Shown piece after piece: positions 53,029-64,000 of a stretch of DNA of 64,000 bases (positions are counted from its first letter, which is position 1; the number at the start of each line of letters is the position of its first letter). The stretch is from contig ML978131.1 of assembly GCA_010015805.1 (NCBI GenBank), forward strand, positions 124,001-188,000, given 5' to 3'. This DNA is from Rhizodiscina lignyota. Lineage: Eukaryota > Ascomycota > Dothideomycetes > Aulographales > Rhizodiscinaceae. A program made the position numbers and the translations under genes. The notes beneath the pieces are model-generated. The model saw nothing but the letters and a program-made list of their open reading frames with translations, was not told the origin of the DNA and made no database searches.

Positions 53029-56000
53029 TTACTCATCCCTGTAAAACTTTCTCATCAACAAATGCACAAGCAAATTAACGTTCAGCCTCAACGCTCCCTC
53101 ATTGCTTCTTCCTTTGCCACCAACCTCCACATTCTCATCCCCAAACAGATTTATGAACTGGGTATTATTGAACTGTGCTTGCAACAGATCATCCAATGGA
53201 ACCATCGCGCTGGCGCCGGGAATCATCATACTCCCAACACTGCCTTCGACATGGAACAGGCCGACCTCGTCGCTGCTAATCGTGATATTAATCTTATCCC
53301 ACTGGCGTTCCGAGAAGCCCTTCCAGCTCACCAGCACGCCCTTGTCGGCCAGGTTTCTTGCGGAGTATTTGAAGCTGCCAAATTTGGGTACACGTCCTGA
53401 ACGCTGAAGTTCACGCTCGTGGTTGTACTGTTTCGTGAACGGCAGTAAGAAACGCTTCTTGCCCTTCTTGTTCTGCAGCGTGACCATCGCCTGCTCGATA
53501 TAATCGTTGTAGCTCTTGAGCTGCTGGTCCAGCCAGATGGCCTTCTCGTCCAATGCTCCGAGCGTGGCGCGGACACCTTCGAGTTCCTTGGCACGCTGGA
53601 CACGTCGCCGATGCTTGGTACGGATGTCGACTGCAATGGCGTTGAGGAGGTCTTGGTAGTGGTTGTGGCGACTAATGCGACCAGTTTTCTCGAGAGTGAG
53701 GATGTTTTCGAGTGCAGTGCGCTTGAGCTCAGTGTATGTAAGGGTAGTGATGTCGATGAGAGGGTTGGTGGATTCAGAGGTGTACGCGCTGCGCTTCTTA
53801 GGTGAAGAACGGTTTGCAACGTGTTCTTCGTGTACGAGTTGGGCCCAGCGGTCTTCATCGTCGTCCGCGATAGGCCGAACCATAATTTCGAGGAGATTTG
53901 GACCGGTTTGGATGCGAATGATGTAAAGAACGCAGCGCTTGGTTTCCATGAAGAGAGATTTTACTGCAGCATCTGGGTCTGTACGTAAAATTAGTATGTC
54001 CCACTGTTGTAATTATGGTGAAGCTGCTTACCTTCGAGATCATGGTACTTAGGATTCAAGTTCAAACTGATCTCGTTGGAACTCGACGTCGCACCCGTAA
54101 TCTCGCTCTCATTGTTCTTCGCGCTGCCCAGCTCCCTGATAATCTCGCGCAGCATGTCATCTTGGCTTGGGCATAATGCCGAAATGTCGTTTGCGATCAG
54201 ATGATGTATGGAGAAAATGTCCGCGAGCTTGATGTACAGCGTAGGCTTCGTTCTCGCATAAAGATCGTTAAATTCGTCAATGTCGAAGTGCGTTTCCATG
54301 TCCTGAATTTCGATCACTTGTGATAGTTAGCTGGAGGAGTCCAATTAGGGTAAGTTGAATACTCACTGTTCGCCCAGATCTCTTCTATTCTCTGCACTGC
54401 GCTTCCAATGTAATTGTCCAGCGGTCTTAAGTAGACATTCTCCTGTCCGAATGGGCGACCAGTTGCAACCTGGCCCAGGACTTTGGCAACCTCTCCTAGA
54501 TTCCGCTTGTGTAGCGGGCTCAGACCTCTGTCCACTACACCCCAGGTCTCTGGTTGCAGCAACGCTGGACTGAGATAGTTCTTCCAGATCCAGTTGCCCA
54601 CAATCTTGAGCAAATGTTGCTGTGGCTCTTGTGGAAATCGCTTGCATAGGATCTGGAATGTCTGAGATGCAAGGTATCGAACTCCGAACGGCATACGGTG
54701 TAGCGTTTCTTCGAGGGAGAGGAAGAAATGGTCTGTAATGTCCCGCAGATCCTGGAGGTGCCTGATGAACGTGTCGCGCGTCTCTGGATCCCTGATCGCC
54801 TCTTCCCTTGGAATGTCCGGATTGCGCCTGCTCCTTTGGCCAGTCCTCAGCTCCTCGTTGTTGATCAAGCTGCGGTAGATCTGCATAGGGTCGCTCTCAA
54901 GATCTAAACCCTCGTTCTCGATGATGTCCTCTTTGATAACCGGGCTAAGAACATCTCGAAGATATTTGCGATCCTTTGGCGAGCGGATATAGCGAGTGAA
55001 GATTTTGGACCAGAAAAAGTTTCCGCGTAGGTACGACTGCAGCTCATTGCAAGTATCGATTTCTTCCTTGATGGAGCGGGCGATGAGCTTCAGGAGATAA
55101 TATTCTTCTCGTCTCTTTTGCGCAAACCCAAAGAGACCCATCATAAGAAGTTCAATGCGGCTGCACTCTTTCTCTGGCATTGCCTTTTCCCGAACAGCCC
55201 TGAAGAGCCGGGCAAGATACTGTGGCTGGGTTTGCAAAACGAAGAAGAGCTCCTGGTAGTGCTCTAACTTCTTCCTCGAGTTCTTGTTAAGCGCCTTGAG
55301 GTCAAATGGATCTTTCGATGAGAGATCCTTATTGGTGAGGAGATTGCCAACGTGCCCGCCAAAGTGCTTCTGATGCTTGATGACTTCGTCGAGGGTGATC
55401 TTGTTCTTGACAAGTAGTGCAATTTTAATGTCGAGCTGATCGATGTACTGCTCTGCAAGCTCATTCTGACGTACGTGCTGAACGACGGTCTTCCGCATGC
55501 GCTCAAATTCTACAATCCCCTATTAGCGACTTCATCTCAATGCAAATTGAACAAACTTACCAATCTCTTCATCAAAATCGAAATCACTATCGTTGAGCAA
55601 ATGGACAAAGTTCTTGATCGTTCCGACCGGAGGATTCTTTCCACTCGTCAAAGTCTTGTATGCTTCTCCTTGCTGTCGACCTCTGACAAAGCTCTGAATC
55701 TTGACAACCTTCTCCATATTTTGCCTGTAGAATTTCATCTTTTCCTTGAACTTTCCCCTTACTTCACTTCCCCTCATCAGCGTCTGGAGCTCAATGATGG
55801 ATTCCTCGTGCTGAGCCAAGTTCGACGTAAGGATCAGGACATCTGATTGGAGGAGCGACGAGCGGATGAGTGATTGAAGAGCGATAATGGAATCCGATTG
55901 ATCGTTGAGATCGCAGAGAAGATCAAAGGTCGTTTGCCGATGAAGATATCCACGTGCCGCAGATTGTGCGGCAATGATTGATGGGAGCGCCACCTGTAAA

Positions 56001-58297
56001 GCCTGCATGTCAGATTTTTGGGCGCTCCTGAGGAGATACGCGCGACAAAGAGACTGCAGCCCAAGCACACTGTCTTCGTTGCTTGCGAGCGCCGCCCTAA
56101 GCTCGAGGAAGCGGTCTCTGGCCTGCAGCCCGCGAATAGCAGATTGGAGCTGGACATAACGAGCCTCATTCGCCCCCAATTCGTTGCGAAGAGCGTTGAC
56201 AGAAGATCGCATTGCATTTCCTCTTGCGAGTGACTGGAAATTCCCCCAATGGAGACTTACCGTCTCAAGCTCTCTCCTGATCTCGTTCATCTTCCGCCGT
56301 TCCAGCATAGCTCTCGCATTCGCCTGGAGAGATACGATTTGCTGCTGCTCTTGAATGAGAACTTCACGATCTGCCTCGAGACGGCTTCGCTGCAACATTC
56401 CTCTAATAGCGGCCTGTACCTTCTCCACTTTGGGTTCCTCTTCCTTGATCTCTGAATATTCACGGTCCACTTGCTTCCTCACAAGTGCTGCGCGAATAGC
56501 CGCTTGAAGTTGCTGAACCTGTGGGACCGCCTCTCGGGTAGCGTGATACTGATCACCAACATTCCATCGTTGCATTGCTCCTCGAATGGCAGCTTGAAAG
56601 CTTCTGATGCCATTCTCTTGCTTCTGGACCCGGCTCTTTATGTACTGCGCCTCTGCTTTGGCCTTTCGTCCGCGCACGAGTGATTGGATGAGTACAACGT
56701 CGCGAACGTGATTCTGGAAGAACGCCTCCTTGTCTTGTTTTCTTGATCGGACGATGAAACCTTTCGCAGCGCTTTGAAGATTCACTGCGAAATTTCGCAT
56801 CTCGAGTTTGTAATCAGTAATCTGTCGTGCGAACTCGCCGCGGATCCTTGACTGCAGGTCCACAATCCAGTCTTCCGTGTCCCAAAGTTTCTGCATAGTG
56901 TCGCCAAGTTGCAATCTGACTATTGCACCACGTATTTGTGCTTGCAAGTCTAGAATCATATCTTCATTTTCATGCAATTCGCGATCTACTCTCTCATCCT
57001 CCGTCTCTTGTGGTTCCGGTTCCGGCTCTGGCTCTATGCCCATTGCAGCGCTCATGGCGCCAAAGTTTGGCATTGATATGCCAGAGCGATCCAGACCTTT
57101 CTGCATTGCCTCGAGTTCGTGGTCTTCGAATTGTAACTGGCCGACAAGATTGCCTATTCTGAAGTCGACGATGCCGCGGCGGAAAAGTAACCACGATAGC
57201 GCATGGATGCAGTAGATGACTTTGGGAATGTTCTTCTTCTCATAGAGGTCGACCAGCTCGAATCGGAACAGTTCTGGCAACTCCATTTGAGCAAGGAAGT
57301 TGAAGAAGATCGCAATGTTGTCGGAATGTCGGAACTGCAGCCTTTCATGCCTGAATATTCGAAACGTTCGCCCTGGATTCAGCGCTTGAACTACTTCAGC
57401 AAGAGTGACACCATTGCGCAGTGCCTCTTCGAGCTCCACTATCGGAGGAATCGGATGGTGTATGATGTCCTCGATCCACTCTTTCGCTTCACCAATGTGG
57501 CAAAGATACTCATATGCTTGCAAATATTGTCGTTGTGTGTCCATCCATATACGTCCGCCATATCCAGCAGTTGTTTGTGCCACACGTCCACGCTTGGACG
57601 TCGCGCGCTGGAGACGGCGACGACCGTGAAGACCAACGACCTCTTGCTCTGGAGACTTGATTCCAAGATCCTGTTGAAAGTCTCCATCTTCAGTGGCGAG
57701 CTTCGAAAGTGTGCGAAGATGCCCGGTTGTTGCCTTTCCCAGCGACTGTAGCTCGGGTGCGTTGGGCGCAAAGTGTACGCTACGGCGATCGCCTCTGTTT
57801 GCGCCTCGGACAGAATCGGATCGTGACATCGCCATAGAGAGCGGCTGCATTTTTGGTGGAGGAGACATGCTGCCGTCGTTGTGGTGCATCGATGACTTCA
57901 CATCGTCAACACTATAAGAGCGACCATGTGAGAAATATGAATCACGTCTGTCAGGAAGGGGTGCGGTCTCAAGAGGTAGCTTTGGGAGAGCGCGAGGAGG
58001 TGTGCGTTGGCGTTCAGGAGAGCCATTATAGTTTTGAGTGTGTCTGGAGTAGTACTCGTCTTTAACTGTTGATGTTGACGACAACGTGCCAGCCGCTTCG
58101 CTCAAGCCGCGCTTATGCGAAAAGGAAGGGTAGGTAAAGCCACTCGAGCCATTAGAGGAGACAGTACTTGTTCTGCTTGGCGGATACTGATTCGAGTAGT
58201 TTGACGAGTTTGAGGAAGCGGTCGAGGCATGGCGTAGAGGCGACGGTGACGTCGCTGGGTGCCCGACGGTAGAGCGCGGTCGAGTGGAGGTGTACAT
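53029..58297 (-). CDS. IQGAP-type cytokinesis scaffold (Rng2/SepG-like)
   Basis: Exons on the minus strand are 58297-55561, 55509-54367, 54316-54032 and 53978-53029, giving 1704 aa. Order of domains: Ser-rich leader (1-240), calponin-homology domain (about 260-380, AYEYLCHIGEAKEWIEDII, NGVTLAEVVQALNPG), a long array of IQ-type motifs (about 430-890, repeated IxxLQxxxRGxxxR), a RasGAP-related domain (exon 2, HLLKIVGNWIWKNYLSPALL), and the RasGAP C-terminal domain. IQGAPs organise actin and myosin at the contractile ring in cytokinesis and septation and bind calmodulin and Cdc42/Rho-type GTPases. It is divergent from IMP dehydrogenase. Confidence 0.96.
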
Positions 58298-58960
58298 GCT
58301 GATGACAGCGCGAGGTCAGCGCTACCAGTCGAAAGTTATCTCCATATGTCGCACCAAAGAGGTCTGCTATGCGGTCGCAGATGGATTTGAAGGTATAGCC
58401 TGCGGCTTTCTGCGTGTGATATCGAAGAGGCCCGAGCTGCGACACGAGAGAGTCGAAGGTCGGAGCGCAAGCAGCGTCGGCTGTTATCCTCTCAGATTAT
58501 GAGAATGCGAGGCAGAAGGCTTTCGAATACAGCACTCTGGTGTCGTAGGAGACGAGAAGCGAATTGGCTTGGAGTGACTGGAGAGTGTTGACTTCACGAA
58601 AAGCAAGGCAAGACTTTTCCGCGGTGCAGGTGGTGCGGCAGCGCTCGATTAGGAAAGGCATAAACAAACGCTAGGCCGCTAATAAACATGGCAACGACAG
58701 GGATACACGCTTGGTAAGGCTAGGCTTAGTGCGGCTAGCGGGGTCATTTACCGTTGAACGCGTGAGGCGAACGCAGGGACCGCAATGCCAAGCGCTCGCG
58801 AGAAAATCAGTCTTCCCCACACTCGCTCGTCCGTTTCCCTTCTTCTTTTTTCTCTCTTGGGAGAAGCAGCCCAGCTTCAACCCGGCAGTAGCTTTGCAAC
58901 GCATTTCACATTGCTACTGTCATCTACTTCCGTCTCATCTCATCATACACCCATTTCAAG
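58298..58960. promoter_or_regulatory. Divergent promoter, IQGAP / IMP dehydrogenase
   Basis: About 0.66 kb. On the IMPDH side a CT-rich tract (58836-58858) and a further TC-rich run near 58920-58945 precede the ATG. No TATA box was seen, as is usual for housekeeping genes. Confidence 0.5.
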
Positions 58961-60858
58961 ATGCCTATTGTCAACGGTGACGCGATGTCTGGCGCTGCCC
59001 ACATCACAAATGGCAAGCTCGAGGACTATACGCGTGCTCTCGAGATTCTCGATGCCGAATATCCTGAACGCGACGGCGTCGATGTCAGGACACTCTTAGA
59101 CTCGAAAACCCGTGGTGGTTTGACGTATAATGACTTTCTTGTCCTCCCTGGATACATTGGTACATTCTTCACCGCCAGCGTAGTATCAAACATCACTAAC
59201 GCACAACGCAGGCTTTGCAGCATCAGAAGTCAACCTCGATACTCCAGTCACTAAGCGCATCTCGCTTAAGACTCCATTCCTCTCCTCTCCCATGGATACC
59301 GTCACCGAGCATTCCATGGCCATTCATATGGCTCTTCTTGGCGGCTTGGGTGTAATTCATCACAACTGTTCGGTCGAGGACCAAGCAGAGATGGTCAGGA
59401 AGGTCAAGCGTTTCGAGAACGGCTTCATCCTCGATCCCATCGTCATCTCTCCTTCAACAACAGTTGGCGAGGCAAAGCAGTTGAAGGAGACCTGGGGCTT
59501 CGGTGGCTTCCCTGTAACAGGTATGTATTAATCGACTATTCCTTATTTCTTTTTAATGATGTTCAAACCTTTGCCCTTATAACTTTCGTTCATCCATAGC
59601 GAGTTCATCGCGATGAGGACCAAATGGAGATTTCTGTCTGAAAATATAAATTTTCTATTTCCCTTGATTGAGAGATCACCAAAGCATGCTCTGACATGGT
59701 GAATAAACAGAAAATGGCACACTGCGATCCAAGCTCATTGGTATCGTCACTGCCCGAGACATCCAATTCCACGCCGACCTCTCTGATCCTGTCTCCGTCG
59801 TCATGTCCACCGACCTTGTTACCGGCCAAGCTGGCATCAGCCTCCTCGAAGCAAACGATATCCTACGCAAGTCAAAGAAGGGCAAGCTGCCTATCGTTGA
59901 TGGAAATGGCAATCTCGTCTCTCTAGTCTCTCGCTCTGATTTGATGAAGAATCTCAACTATCCTCTCGCCTCCAAGCTCCCACACTCCAAGCAGCTCATA
60001 GCAGCGGCAGCAATCGGCACAAGACCAGACGACAAGATAAGATTGCAAAAGCTTGTGGACGCAGGTCTTGATATTGTGGTTCTCGACTCCAGCCAAGGCA
60101 ACTCGATGTATCAGGTTGAAATGATCAAGTACGTCAAAGAAACTCACCCTGCGCTCGACGTAATTGGCGGAAACGTCGTTACAAAAGCTCAAGCCGCAAC
60201 TCTCATCGCCGCTGGCGTCGATGGCCTGCGTATTGGCATGGGCTCCGGCTCCGCTTGCATCACGCAGGAAGTCATGGCTGTCGGTAGACCACAGGCTGCT
60301 TCTGTGTTCAATGTCAGCAGCTTCGCGGCGCGATTTGGTGTGCCCTGCATTGCGGACGGCGGTATCCAGAACGTCGGCCACATCGTCAAGGGCTTGGCGC
60401 TTGGTGCTTCCACGGTAATGATGGGTGGACTTTTGGCTGGCACGTCAGAATCACCCGGACAATACTTTGTCAATCGTGAGGGCAAGCTCGTCAAGGCGTA
60501 CAGAGGCATGGGCTCAATTGATGCCATGGAGGATAAGAAAGCAGGCGGCTCGAAAGATGCAAAGGCTGCGAAAGCATCCAATGCTGGTACCGCGCGCTAC
60601 TTCTCTGAAGGCGATCGATTGCTTGTCGCACAAGGTGTGAGCGGCTCGGTCGCAGACCGAGGCAGTATCACGAAATTTGTCCCATATCTTGCGGCTGGTG
60701 TTCAGCACAGTCTGCAAGATATCGGTGTGCAGAGTGTGAAGGAGCTAAGGGAGAAGGTTCTGGATGGTGAGGTGCGTTTCGAGTTAAGGACTGTGAGTGC
60801 ACAGGCAGAGGGCAATGTGCATGGTATGGAGACGTTTGACAAGAAGCTATATTCGTAA
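58961..60858 (+). CDS. IMD: Inosine-5'-monophosphate dehydrogenase
   Basis: Exons are 58961-59159, 59212-59520 and 59711-60858, giving 551 aa; the second intron is unusually long for this window (190 nt). It converts IMP to XMP with NAD+, the rate-limiting step of guanine nucleotide synthesis. Seen: the TIM-barrel start [32 protein letters not shown], two CBS motifs (about residues 150-270), [18 protein letters not shown], the catalytic loop [20 protein letters not shown] with the active Cys, [20 protein letters not shown], and the flap [11 protein letters not shown]. The Tyr of YRGMGS, which is replaced in some mycophenolate-tolerant fungal IMPDHs, is the ordinary Tyr here. A 20-residue Lys/Ala insert follows the flap, as in other fungi. 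Confidence 0.97.
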
Positions 60859-61077
60859 TGGATGGGGAAAAGGTAACCGAAACGGAGTATGTGATATGGC
60901 TTTGATGCATTGAAATGATTATGATTACTCTTAGATAAGGATGCTGCAATATGCTGCAAGATTCGGTGTTGGGATTTCGCCGTTGTCGTTCTTCCGAAAT
61001 ATCATCGACCTTTTTACTCGTACCTCGACTCTTGTTTCTCTCCGCAGATGCAATCTTCAACGTTTTCACTCTCACCA

Positions 61078-61908
61078 TTACGTAAATATCTTTATCATAG
61101 CTTGATCTATTGCCTCCAATTGCCCTTTAAAGGCGTCCTCGAGGAATTCTTCTGCTCTTTGCAAACGCATGCCTAATCTTGAGAGCAAGCCTAGCCCCTT
61201 TTCCAGCAGTGGATTTTCGGGGCCCATATCAAGGTCCAAGAATTCAGAAACCTTGTCAGCGATTTTTCTTACAGCGTTGAACTTCTTTTTAATTTTTTGT
61301 CTGCGAGCGGCTAGTACGAGCATTGCGCGCTCTACGAGTTCCCTTGTAGGCCGGTGATGGTGCGTGGAGTGCATGACCGTATCATTGTCGGCGTCGTAAA
61401 AGTTGAACTGGGAAAAGTCGATGTCGGAATCGTGTTCATCGAAGGGTGGATTATTGACAAGAGTTGGGCATCTGCTGTCGAATGACTCGGTGTCGGTCGA
61501 GCTTGTGGCTTTCTCCTTGCCCTTCATCTCGGAGCTAACGGGAGCCGAGTCCGTGTTACTTTCGGAGACTTCATCTTGAGGATGCTGCGTTTGCGGTAGT
61601 GCTGCAGCACCAAGGGAGACTGCTGTACTCTGTGCTTCGCTTGGAGTTTCGTGGGCGTAGCTCTCAAGCAGCGCTCTTTGCTGTGGAGTGAGGATATTGT
61701 TGTTGGTGATTTCAAGAAGCAATTGTCCGGTCATCGTATGTGCGAGAATAAGAAGGCGGATATATTCTCCAATCCCGAGGGTTACGTTGCCTGCGTTGGC
61801 AGAGCCGTCGGCAGCTGGACTCGAACGCGCAGCATTTTGATATTCTCTCGGCAGCCCGGCTGGCTGCTGGCCGGAAGAGGTAGTTTCAGTATTGTAGCTC
61901 GACATCTT
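61078..61908 (-). CDS. Unrecognised protein with C-terminal helices
   Basis: Single exon, 276 aa from the ATG at 61908 (an ATG at 62052 in the same frame would add 48 basic residues but overlaps the neighbouring gene). I do not recognise the family. A Ser/Thr-rich N-terminus is followed by a helix near residues 50-85 (GEYIRLLILAHTMTGQLLLE), an acidic and Ser-rich middle, and a long charged C-terminal helical region (ARRQKIKKKFNAVRKIADKV onward) with coiled-coil character. The even codon structure and the strong helices suggest a real gene. Its start is only 19 nt downstream of the stop of the small membrane-protein frame on the same strand. Confidence 0.6.
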   Translation of the reverse strand, partial: KMSSYNTETTSSGQQPAGLPREYQNAARSSPAADGSANAGNVTLGIGEYIRLLILAHTMTGQLLLEITNNNILTPQQRALLESYAHETPSEAQSTAVSLGAAALPQTQHPQDEVSESNTDSAPVSSEMKGKEKATSSTDTESFDSRCPTLVNNPPFDEHDSDIDFSQFNFYDADNDTVMHSTHHHRPTRELVERAMLVLAARRQKIKKKFNAVRKIADKVSEFLDLDMGPENPLLEKGLGLLSRLGMRLQRAEEFLEDAFKGQLEAIDQAMIKIFT

Positions 61909-61927
61909 GGACTTTTTTTTTGGCCTT

Positions 61928-62197
61928 TCAGTGGCGCTGCCACTGCGTCCACGAATCCGAATCCACAGGAGTCGGCGTGCGCTCTCTGCGGCGGCGTTGA
62001 CCCCTATGTGGAGAGCCCGCACTTTCGAGGGCGGGAACGTCGTTGGTTTCAAAATGACGTCGCGATTCCAACTGTATGTCCTTGTATTGAAAATACAAGA
62101 AAGTGAGGAGAAAAAGTATCACACACACGAAGAGAACCAAGACCACGACTTCAGTAAAGGAGCTATCTAATTCGGTAACGACGCGTTCAGGGGCCAT
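61928..62197 (-). CDS. Small single-pass membrane protein
   Basis: Single exon, 89 aa from ATG 62197 (an upstream ATG at 62293 is also open). A short N-terminus (MAPERVVTELDSS), one membrane segment (EVVVLVLFVCVILFLLTFLY) and a basic tail ending in RRRRERTPTPVDSDSW. I do not recognise it. The composition looks like a genuine tail-type membrane protein, but with 19 nt to the next ATG it could also be an upstream frame on the transcript of the following gene. Confidence 0.45.
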   Translation of the reverse strand: MAPERVVTELDSSFTEVVVLVLFVCVILFLLTFLYFQYKDIQLESRRHFETNDVPALESAGSPHRGQRRRRERTPTPVDSDSWTQWQRH

Positions 62198-62697
62198 GAA
62201 GCTGTTGCTTTGCAATTGTCGAAACCTGAGGGGTAGAAAGGTATGCAATGCTCTCGAGAATGCGCAGGAAGACCGTGTTATATATACTGACACGGTGCAA
62301 GGGCCACGTTCATCACCAGCAGGCCTTAACCGCCTGTACGACGATGGGCATGACGCTCGACGAGCACAGTGCTATTCACGTTCAAATGACACTATCAAAA
62401 GCACGAGGTGAAGGAATTTATGGCAGGATTTGTTGAGAAAGATCATGTGCAGGGTTTCTGATGGATATCAAGTCATATGATATGTAAGTAATGTCACATA
62501 GAATAAAACCTTCCATAAATTGTTCCAACGCCGCTGCCCATGGACTCTACAGTTTTCCCCTTGCCCTACACGGTGAAGAATATCCTCCGCTAAAAGTACA
62601 TGCCCAGACTCGTGCCTTGGTCACAATGCCAGCTAAATCATCGCCGGAAATGTCCCACCAGCCCTTCTAATTGGTGATCAAGTCCGCGCCGTTCTGC
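62198..62697. other. Intergenic, no supported gene
   Basis: About 0.5 kb between two minus-strand genes. Nothing recognised. Confidence 0.5.
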
Positions 62698-63243
62698 TTA
62701 AGTGACGGCTCCATTCCCACGAGGAGCACCGGCATCCGCGCGATCCATAGCCGCCTTCAGTTCCAGTTGTGCAATCTCCAACTGGCTGCTCAGGAAGCGG
62801 ATTTCCTCAAATTTAGCACGGATCTCCGGAGTAATCGGTCGCGTTGACACACTGCCGCTGACGCGGGAATTGCCACCAGCCATTTGCCCATCGATGCGAG
62901 AGCCGCGCTTAAGCAGGTCGAGGACTTCGAAGGTCGCATCTTTTCGAATTGCCTCCATGGCGGGATTGGCCCAGATCGAGACCATGCGGCTGTAGAGCGT
63001 CTGCTCTGTTGGTGAGAGACGCTCATGTCGGTCCGTTTTCGGCTTTATCAGCATGGCGATGGCCATGGCGTAGAAGACATCGAATGCTTCGGTTGTGCTC
63101 TCGGAGTCATTGTTCGCAGTAGAAGATGCGCTGTGCTGTGCGGAAGATGCGATGCTCGGTGGATAAGATGCACCGCTCGATGGGTAAGCACCTCTCGGCA
63201 GATATGAATGACCACCTGTTGATCGGGAGTAGAAGCTCGACAT
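62698..63243 (-). CDS. Unrecognised small protein with coiled-coil end
   Basis: Single exon, 181 aa from ATG 63243 (20 more residues from ATG 63303 are possible). The N-terminus is rich in Ser, Tyr and Pro (SYLPRGAYPSSGASYPPSIA). A helical region follows (EAFDVFYAMAIAMLIKPKTD, PTEQTLYSRMVSIWANPAME, ATFEVLDLLKRG) and the C-terminus is a short coiled coil (KFEEIRFLSSQLEIAQLELK). I do not recognise a family. Three small genes of this kind lie in a row on the minus strand at the right end of the window. Confidence 0.55.
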   Translation of the reverse strand: MSSFYSRSTGGHSYLPRGAYPSSGASYPPSIASSAQHSASSTANNDSESTTEAFDVFYAMAIAMLIKPKTDRHERLSPTEQTLYSRMVSIWANPAMEAIRKDATFEVLDLLKRGSRIDGQMAGGNSRVSGSVSTRPITPEIRAKFEEIRFLSSQLEIAQLELKAAMDRADAGAPRGNGAVT

Positions 63244-63639
63244 TATGTTCGATGAGTTCTTTGGAGACCAGGTGTGCAGATGTAGTTGGAAGAGTGTGTT
63301 CAATCGCCAACCGAGCAGGCCGGTATGGCTTTATATCCTGTGATCTGACCCGTTGTCAATGGCTCTTGTCGGACTCGGCAAACTTGATGTGTTTTGTACT
63401 CTGTACAACATCTCCTTCACCACCAGTATATCCGAATCGGATAATCCTTGTGGGCGCTTGTAGCAAATGATACACAGGCGCTAAATGAGCTCATTTTCAG
63501 GTTACCCAATTTATAGAATTTGAATCGACCGAAAAGCAGTACTGCTAAATCACGAACATGAATTGACATCGACCATTTTCCGATGATCAACGACTCCATC
63601 ATACCGATTGATGAACACAGCCCGTAGATATTACTACTA
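63244..63639. other. Intergenic, no supported gene
   Basis: About 0.4 kb between two minus-strand genes; presumably promoter of the gene at 62698. Nothing recognised. Confidence 0.45.
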
Positions 63640-64000
63640 TCAACCCTGACCCCAACCAGAGTCCCAGCCCCAGCGGCCCCAACCTGGGCCAAAAGCGGAC
63701 CATTCAATGCCAGTCCCGCCATTGTTATTCCTGCCAGGTGATCGTCCCCCTTGAGTTCGTGCCCCTCTGCCCTGCTGAGAAGCACCTCCAGCATTCTGAG
63801 AAATCCGTCGAGACTTGGCCCTGACACGTTTATTTTCTTGCTGGGCTTCTCGAAGTTGTAACTGAGCAGCCCGACGCTCATGACGCACGCGTTGTAAGTC
63901 CCTCCTCATCTGTGCCAGTTCGGCTAGCAAGTGATCCACCAATGGGCCTCCCCACGCTGGGGTTCTTTCGCGCTCATGATGATGGCCAAGACCACGTGTC
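63640..64000 (-). CDS. Partial gene: coiled-coil, Gly/Arg-rich end
   Basis: Open to the right edge of the window on the minus strand; at least 119 codons ending at 63640. The visible part runs GLGHHHERERTPAWGGPLVD, then a charged helix (LAELAQMRRDLQRVRHERRA continuing to about ENKRVRAKSRR) and a Gly/Arg/Trp-rich tail (GRGARTQGGRSPGRNNNGG, then a Trp/Gly end). The tail resembles RGG-type RNA-binding or low-complexity regions, but no domain can be named from this fragment. Confidence 0.5.
   Translation of the reverse strand, partial: TRGLGHHHERERTPAWGGPLVDHLLAELAQMRRDLQRVRHERRAAQLQLREAQQENKRVRAKSRRISQNAGGASQQGRGARTQGGRSPGRNNNGGTGIEWSAFGPGWGRWGWDSGWGQG

Noticed and set aside
58961-60858. A mycophenolate-resistant IMPDH indicating a mycophenolic-acid-type cluster
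   Set aside because: The flap reads YRGMGS with the ordinary Tyr, and the surrounding genes are housekeeping.
61651-62106. 151-codon plus-strand open frame
   Set aside because: Antisense of the two minus-strand genes here, with no motifs of its own.
63417-63881. 154-codon minus-strand frame with a membrane-like segment
   Set aside because: Overlaps the Gly/Arg-rich coiled-coil gene in another frame on the same strand; the latter has the more protein-like composition and runs off the window.
1-64000. tRNA or rRNA genes, CRISPR arrays, bacterial operon signals
   Set aside because: No B-box with matching A-box and acceptor stem was found by eye, there are no spaced direct repeats of CRISPR type, and all genes are eukaryotic with introns. 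A tRNAscan run would settle the tRNA point.

Overview
The window is nuclear DNA of a filamentous ascomycete (Pezizomycotina). It has many 45-70 nt GT-AG introns with CTAAC/CTGAC branch sites, fungal-only families (Zn2Cys6 regulators, DUF3176, HET and HXXHC/UstYa-type proteins), and Nej1, IQGAP, cactin and FEX orthologues. A Dothideomycete is my guess but is not proven by the sequence. Gene models were spliced by hand; exon limits are given with each entry.

Left part (1-20.5 kb), mostly housekeeping: Nej1/XLF end-joining factor (-), cactin splicing factor (+), forkhead factor (+), a short Zn2Cys6 regulator (-), an alpha-arrestin with two PPxY motifs (-), an amidase-signature protein lacking the usual cis-Ser (+), the FEX fluoride exporter (+), a HAD phosphatase (-) and an MDR-type reductase (-).

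21-28 kb is a probable catabolic block. Two paralogous NtaA-type flavin monooxygenases flank a DUR3-like solute symporter with 11 exons, with the MDR reductase next door.

28.4-41 kb is the most interesting part: a candidate dikaritin-like RiPP cluster. Eight genes lie on strictly alternating strands: five membrane-anchored proteins each with two HXXHC motifs (UstYa/DUF3328 type), a membrane-anchored tyrosinase (UstQ type), a 56-residue secreted peptide ending in YLICVNCSY that could be the precursor, and a small membrane protein. A Zn2Cys6 regulator follows. The Y-x-I in the peptide resembles the cyclised cores of ustiloxin and phomopsin, but here it occurs once, not as a repeat. A 160-bp Tc1/mariner-type MITE and a deleted HET-domain relic lie inside the region.

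42-64 kb: YTP1-like membrane protein, a decayed GNAT gene, a Dal5-type MFS permease with a 14-nt microexon, a gene-poor stretch with one small secreted SH3-like protein, a DUF3176 membrane protein, IQGAP (Rng2/SepG type) divergent from IMP dehydrogenase, and four small unrecognised genes, the last running off the right edge.
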